From a bacterium (lineage in GTDB: Bacteria > Chloroflexota > Dormibacteria > UBA8260 > Bog-877), in the NCBI GenBank assembly GCA_021791345.1, contig JAJYWT010000017.1, forward strand, positions 659 to 45,768: a stretch of 45,110 bases of DNA, read 5' to 3'. Below the pieces are notes generated by a model. It made no database searches. It was not told the origin of the DNA and saw only the letters and a list, made by a program, of their open reading frames with translations. The position numbers were made by a program, and so were the translations under genes. This document shows, one piece after another, positions 43,326-45,110 of this stretch (positions are counted from its first letter, which is position 1; each line of letters starts with the position of its first letter).

Positions 43326-45110
43326 ATGGCGAGTTGGCTTCGACTGAGATCGCTGCGGCTGGCCGGGCTGGGGCTCTGCCTGCCGATCCTGATCGCCGCC
43401 TGTGGCAACACCGCCTCCAGCACGACGCCGAAGTCCGGGGGGGTGGTCACGTTTGCCGAGCAGCCGAACTCCCCTCCAAATTACATCCTGCCGCTGGCCA
43501 GCGGCTCGTACTTCAGCGTCGTCAACCTGTACACCTTCTCCCAGAACATGTACGTGCCCCTGTACTGGTTCGGCACCCATGGGCAGCCTACTTTGAACCG
43601 CGCCCTGAGCGTCGCCAACCCTCCCGTCTTTTCGCAGAACGACAGTGTCGTCACCATCAATCTGAAGCATTGGCAGTGGTCCGACGGGGCCCCGATCACC
43701 GCGCGCGACGTGGTGATGTGGATGAACCTGCTCAGCGCGGTCACCGATCCCCAGGCCCCCAGCGTGGGGAGCAACTCGGCCCCCGGACCGGGGTGGGGCG
43801 CCGCCATCCCCGGCGCGTTCCCGCAGAACGTGGTGAGTTACAGCGCGACCGGTACCTACACCGTGCAGATGAAGTTGAACGGCTCCTACAACCCGACCTG
43901 GTTCACCTACAACGAGCTCCGTCAGATCTATCCGCTGCCCCAGGCGGCCTGGGACAAGCTGTCCAGCGGGGGAGCGGTGGGCAACTATGACGCGTCGGCG
44001 CAGACCAGAGTCCTGGCGCCGGCTTCCGACCACCTGCCTGCGAACTCCTACGTGCCCGCCAACCCCGGGACCGCGACCAGTGGGGCTCTGGGGGTCGCCC
44101 AGTACCTGAACAGCCAGTCCCAGGATCTGGGGACCTACACGTCCAACCCTCTCTGGAAGGTGGTCGATGGGCCCTTCAAGCTGAGTCAGTTCACCACCAG
44201 CGGGTTCGTCAAGTTCGTCCCCAACCGGGATTACTCAGGGACGCCGAAGGCGTCGATCAGCGCCTTCGAGCTGGAGCCGTTCACCACCGACACGGCCGAG
44301 TTCGACGCGCTCCACAACGGCAGCCTCACGATTGGGTACATCCCGGTTCAGGACCTGAATCAGAGAGCCGCTCTCGAGAAGTCGGAGGGCTACAGCTACA
44401 GCCCCTGGTTCGACTTCGGAATCGTCTACTTCCCCTACAACTTCACCAATCCCACGGTCGGCCCCATCTTCCGACAGCTCTACTTCCGCCAGGCCTTTCA
44501 GTCCCTGATCGACCAACCCCAGTACATCAAGGACTTCCTGGGAGGCATCGGCACCGTCGGAAATGGCCCGGTCCCGGAGTTCCCGCCGCACAATCCGTTC
44601 GAGAGCCCGCTGGAGTCTGGTGGGCAGGTGTACCCGTACGATCCGAACAAGACCGTCAGCCTGCTCACGGCCAATGGCTGGAGGGTCCAGCCGGCGGGGG
44701 TGAGCGTCTGCGCCAAGCCCGGGAGTGGCCCGGGTCAGTGCGGTGCCGGGATCAAGGCGGGCCAGCCGCTCACCTTCACCCTGCTCTACGCCAGCGGCAG
44801 CACCTCCCTCACCAACCAGATGGAGGCGATGCAGTCGACCATGCGCGCCAAGGCGGGGATCACGCTCAGCCTGAAGACGGCACCGTTCGCGCAGGTGATC
44901 GGGACCGCCTTCGACGGCTGCAGCTTTGCCAAGCCCTGTTCGGGTTGGGAGCTGGCGGACTGGGGCGGCGGCTGGGTCTACGGCTTCGACCCCCTGCCGA
45001 CCGGTGGCGAGCTCTTCAGCACCGGCGCCTCGAGCAACCCCGGTGATTACTCCAACCCGGTGAACGACGCCAACATCAAGGCGACCCACACCGCCCCCTC
45101 ATACGCCGCC
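43326..45110 (+). CDS. ABC-transporter substrate-binding lipoprotein, family 5 (C-terminus cut by window edge)
   Basis: At least 595 residues are visible without a stop. The N-terminus is a lipoprotein signal: RLRSLRLAG, a hydrophobic core, then LIAAC with the lipidated Cys26. The mature part resembles family 5 (oligopeptide/dipeptide/nickel) solute-binding proteins: VVTFAEQPNSPPNYILPL, WSDGAPITARDVVMWMNLL, DGPFKLSQF, PNRDYSG and FRQLYFRQAFQSLIDQPQYI. It would hang outside the membrane and pass a peptide-like ligand to a permease, presumably encoded to the right. GGGAGGTG about 11 bases upstream supports the ATG at 43326. The ligand cannot be predicted. Confidence 0.9.
   Translation, partial: MASWLRLRSLRLAGLGLCLPILIAACGNTASSTTPKSGGVVTFAEQPNSPPNYILPLASGSYFSVVNLYTFSQNMYVPLYWFGTHGQPTLNRALSVANPPVFSQNDSVVTINLKHWQWSDGAPITARDVVMWMNLLSAVTDPQAPSVGSNSAPGPGWGAAIPGAFPQNVVSYSATGTYTVQMKLNGSYNPTWFTYNELRQIYPLPQAAWDKLSSGGAVGNYDASAQTRVLAPASDHLPANSYVPANPGTATSGALGVAQYLNSQSQDLGTYTSNPLWKVVDGPFKLSQFTTSGFVKFVPNRDYSGTPKASISAFELEPFTTDTAEFDALHNGSLTIGYIPVQDLNQRAALEKSEGYSYSPWFDFGIVYFPYNFTNPTVGPIFRQLYFRQAFQSLIDQPQYIKDFLGGIGTVGNGPVPEFPPHNPFESPLESGGQVYPYDPNKTVSLLTANGWRVQPAGVSVCAKPGSGPGQCGAGIKAGQPLTFTLLYASGSTSLTNQMEAMQSTMRAKAGITLSLKTAPFAQVIGTAFDGCSFAKPCSGWELADWGGGWVYGFDPLPTGGELFSTGASSNPGDYSNPVNDANIKATHTAPSYAA

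Noticed and set aside
43175..43990. 271-residue + strand open frame overlapping the substrate-binding protein
   Set aside because: It is in a different frame from the clear lipoprotein and solute-binding domain starting at 43326 and has Arg/Gln-rich shadow composition.

Overview
This window is a very GC-rich bacterial chromosome segment dominated by housekeeping genes. Almost all genes from about 5.7 kb to 41 kb lie on the + strand, packed head to tail with ATGA, GTGA, TTGA and TGATG overlaps. Frequent GTG and TTG starts, S14, S4 and L36 ribosomal proteins of the zinc-binding type, the fused str-S10-spc-alpha gene order, a CdaA-CdaR pair and a holo-ACP synthase fused to an NAD(P)HX dehydratase point to a high-GC Terrabacteria lineage. 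My best guess is Dormibacterota/Chloroflexota or an actinobacterial relative. That is inference from gene content, not a database match.

Left edge (1-5.7 kb): the minus strand carries a truncated large signalling protein (two class III cyclase domains, an AAA-type ATPase, then a helical-repeat region) and a proline iminopeptidase-like hydrolase. A small secreted lipoprotein follows on the + strand. About 560 non-coding bases precede the ribosomal cluster and hold hairpins, a candidate distal promoter, and a near-consensus proximal promoter (TTGACA, 17 bp, TAGAAT).

Ribosomal super-cluster (5.7-27.0 kb): rpsL-rpsG-fusA-tuf-rpsJ-rplC-rplD-rplW-rplB-rpsS-rplV-rpsC-rplP-rpmC-rpsQ-rplN-rplX-rplE-rpsZ-rpsH-rplF-rplR-rpsE-rpmD-rplO-secY-adk-map-infA-rpmJ-rpsM-rpsK-rpsD-rpoA-rplQ-truA-rplM-rpsI. 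These build both ribosomal subunits, the elongation factors, the SecY translocon, N-terminal Met removal, initiation factor IF-1, the RNA polymerase alpha subunit and a tRNA pseudouridine synthase. rpoB and rpoC are not upstream of rpsL.

Metabolic and cell-envelope segment (27.0-41.0 kb): argF; cdaA-cdaR (cyclic di-AMP); glmS (glucosamine-6-phosphate); an AcpS-NnrD fusion; a fusion of an eroded MurF-like domain to alanine racemase; a thiamine block (ThiE-ThiS fusion, thiG, thiL); and the tRNA t6A block tsaE-tsaB-rimI-tsaD. Peptidoglycan precursors, cofactor repair and thiamine, and tRNA modification are interleaved, as is common in Gram-positive-like lineages.

Right edge (41.1-45.1 kb): a 579-residue protein I do not recognise lies on the minus strand. 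A family 5 (peptide/nickel-type) ABC-transporter substrate-binding lipoprotein follows and runs off the window.

The most notable signals are: two interleaved inverted repeats that could form a pseudoknot before glmS; a ThiS domain whose Gly-Gly is not C-terminal; a CdaA whose RHR motif reads RHL; the eroded Mur ligase half of the alanine racemase; a probable leaderless promoter for the thiamine genes; and the unrecognised 579-residue protein. No tRNA, rRNA, CRISPR array or insertion sequence was found.
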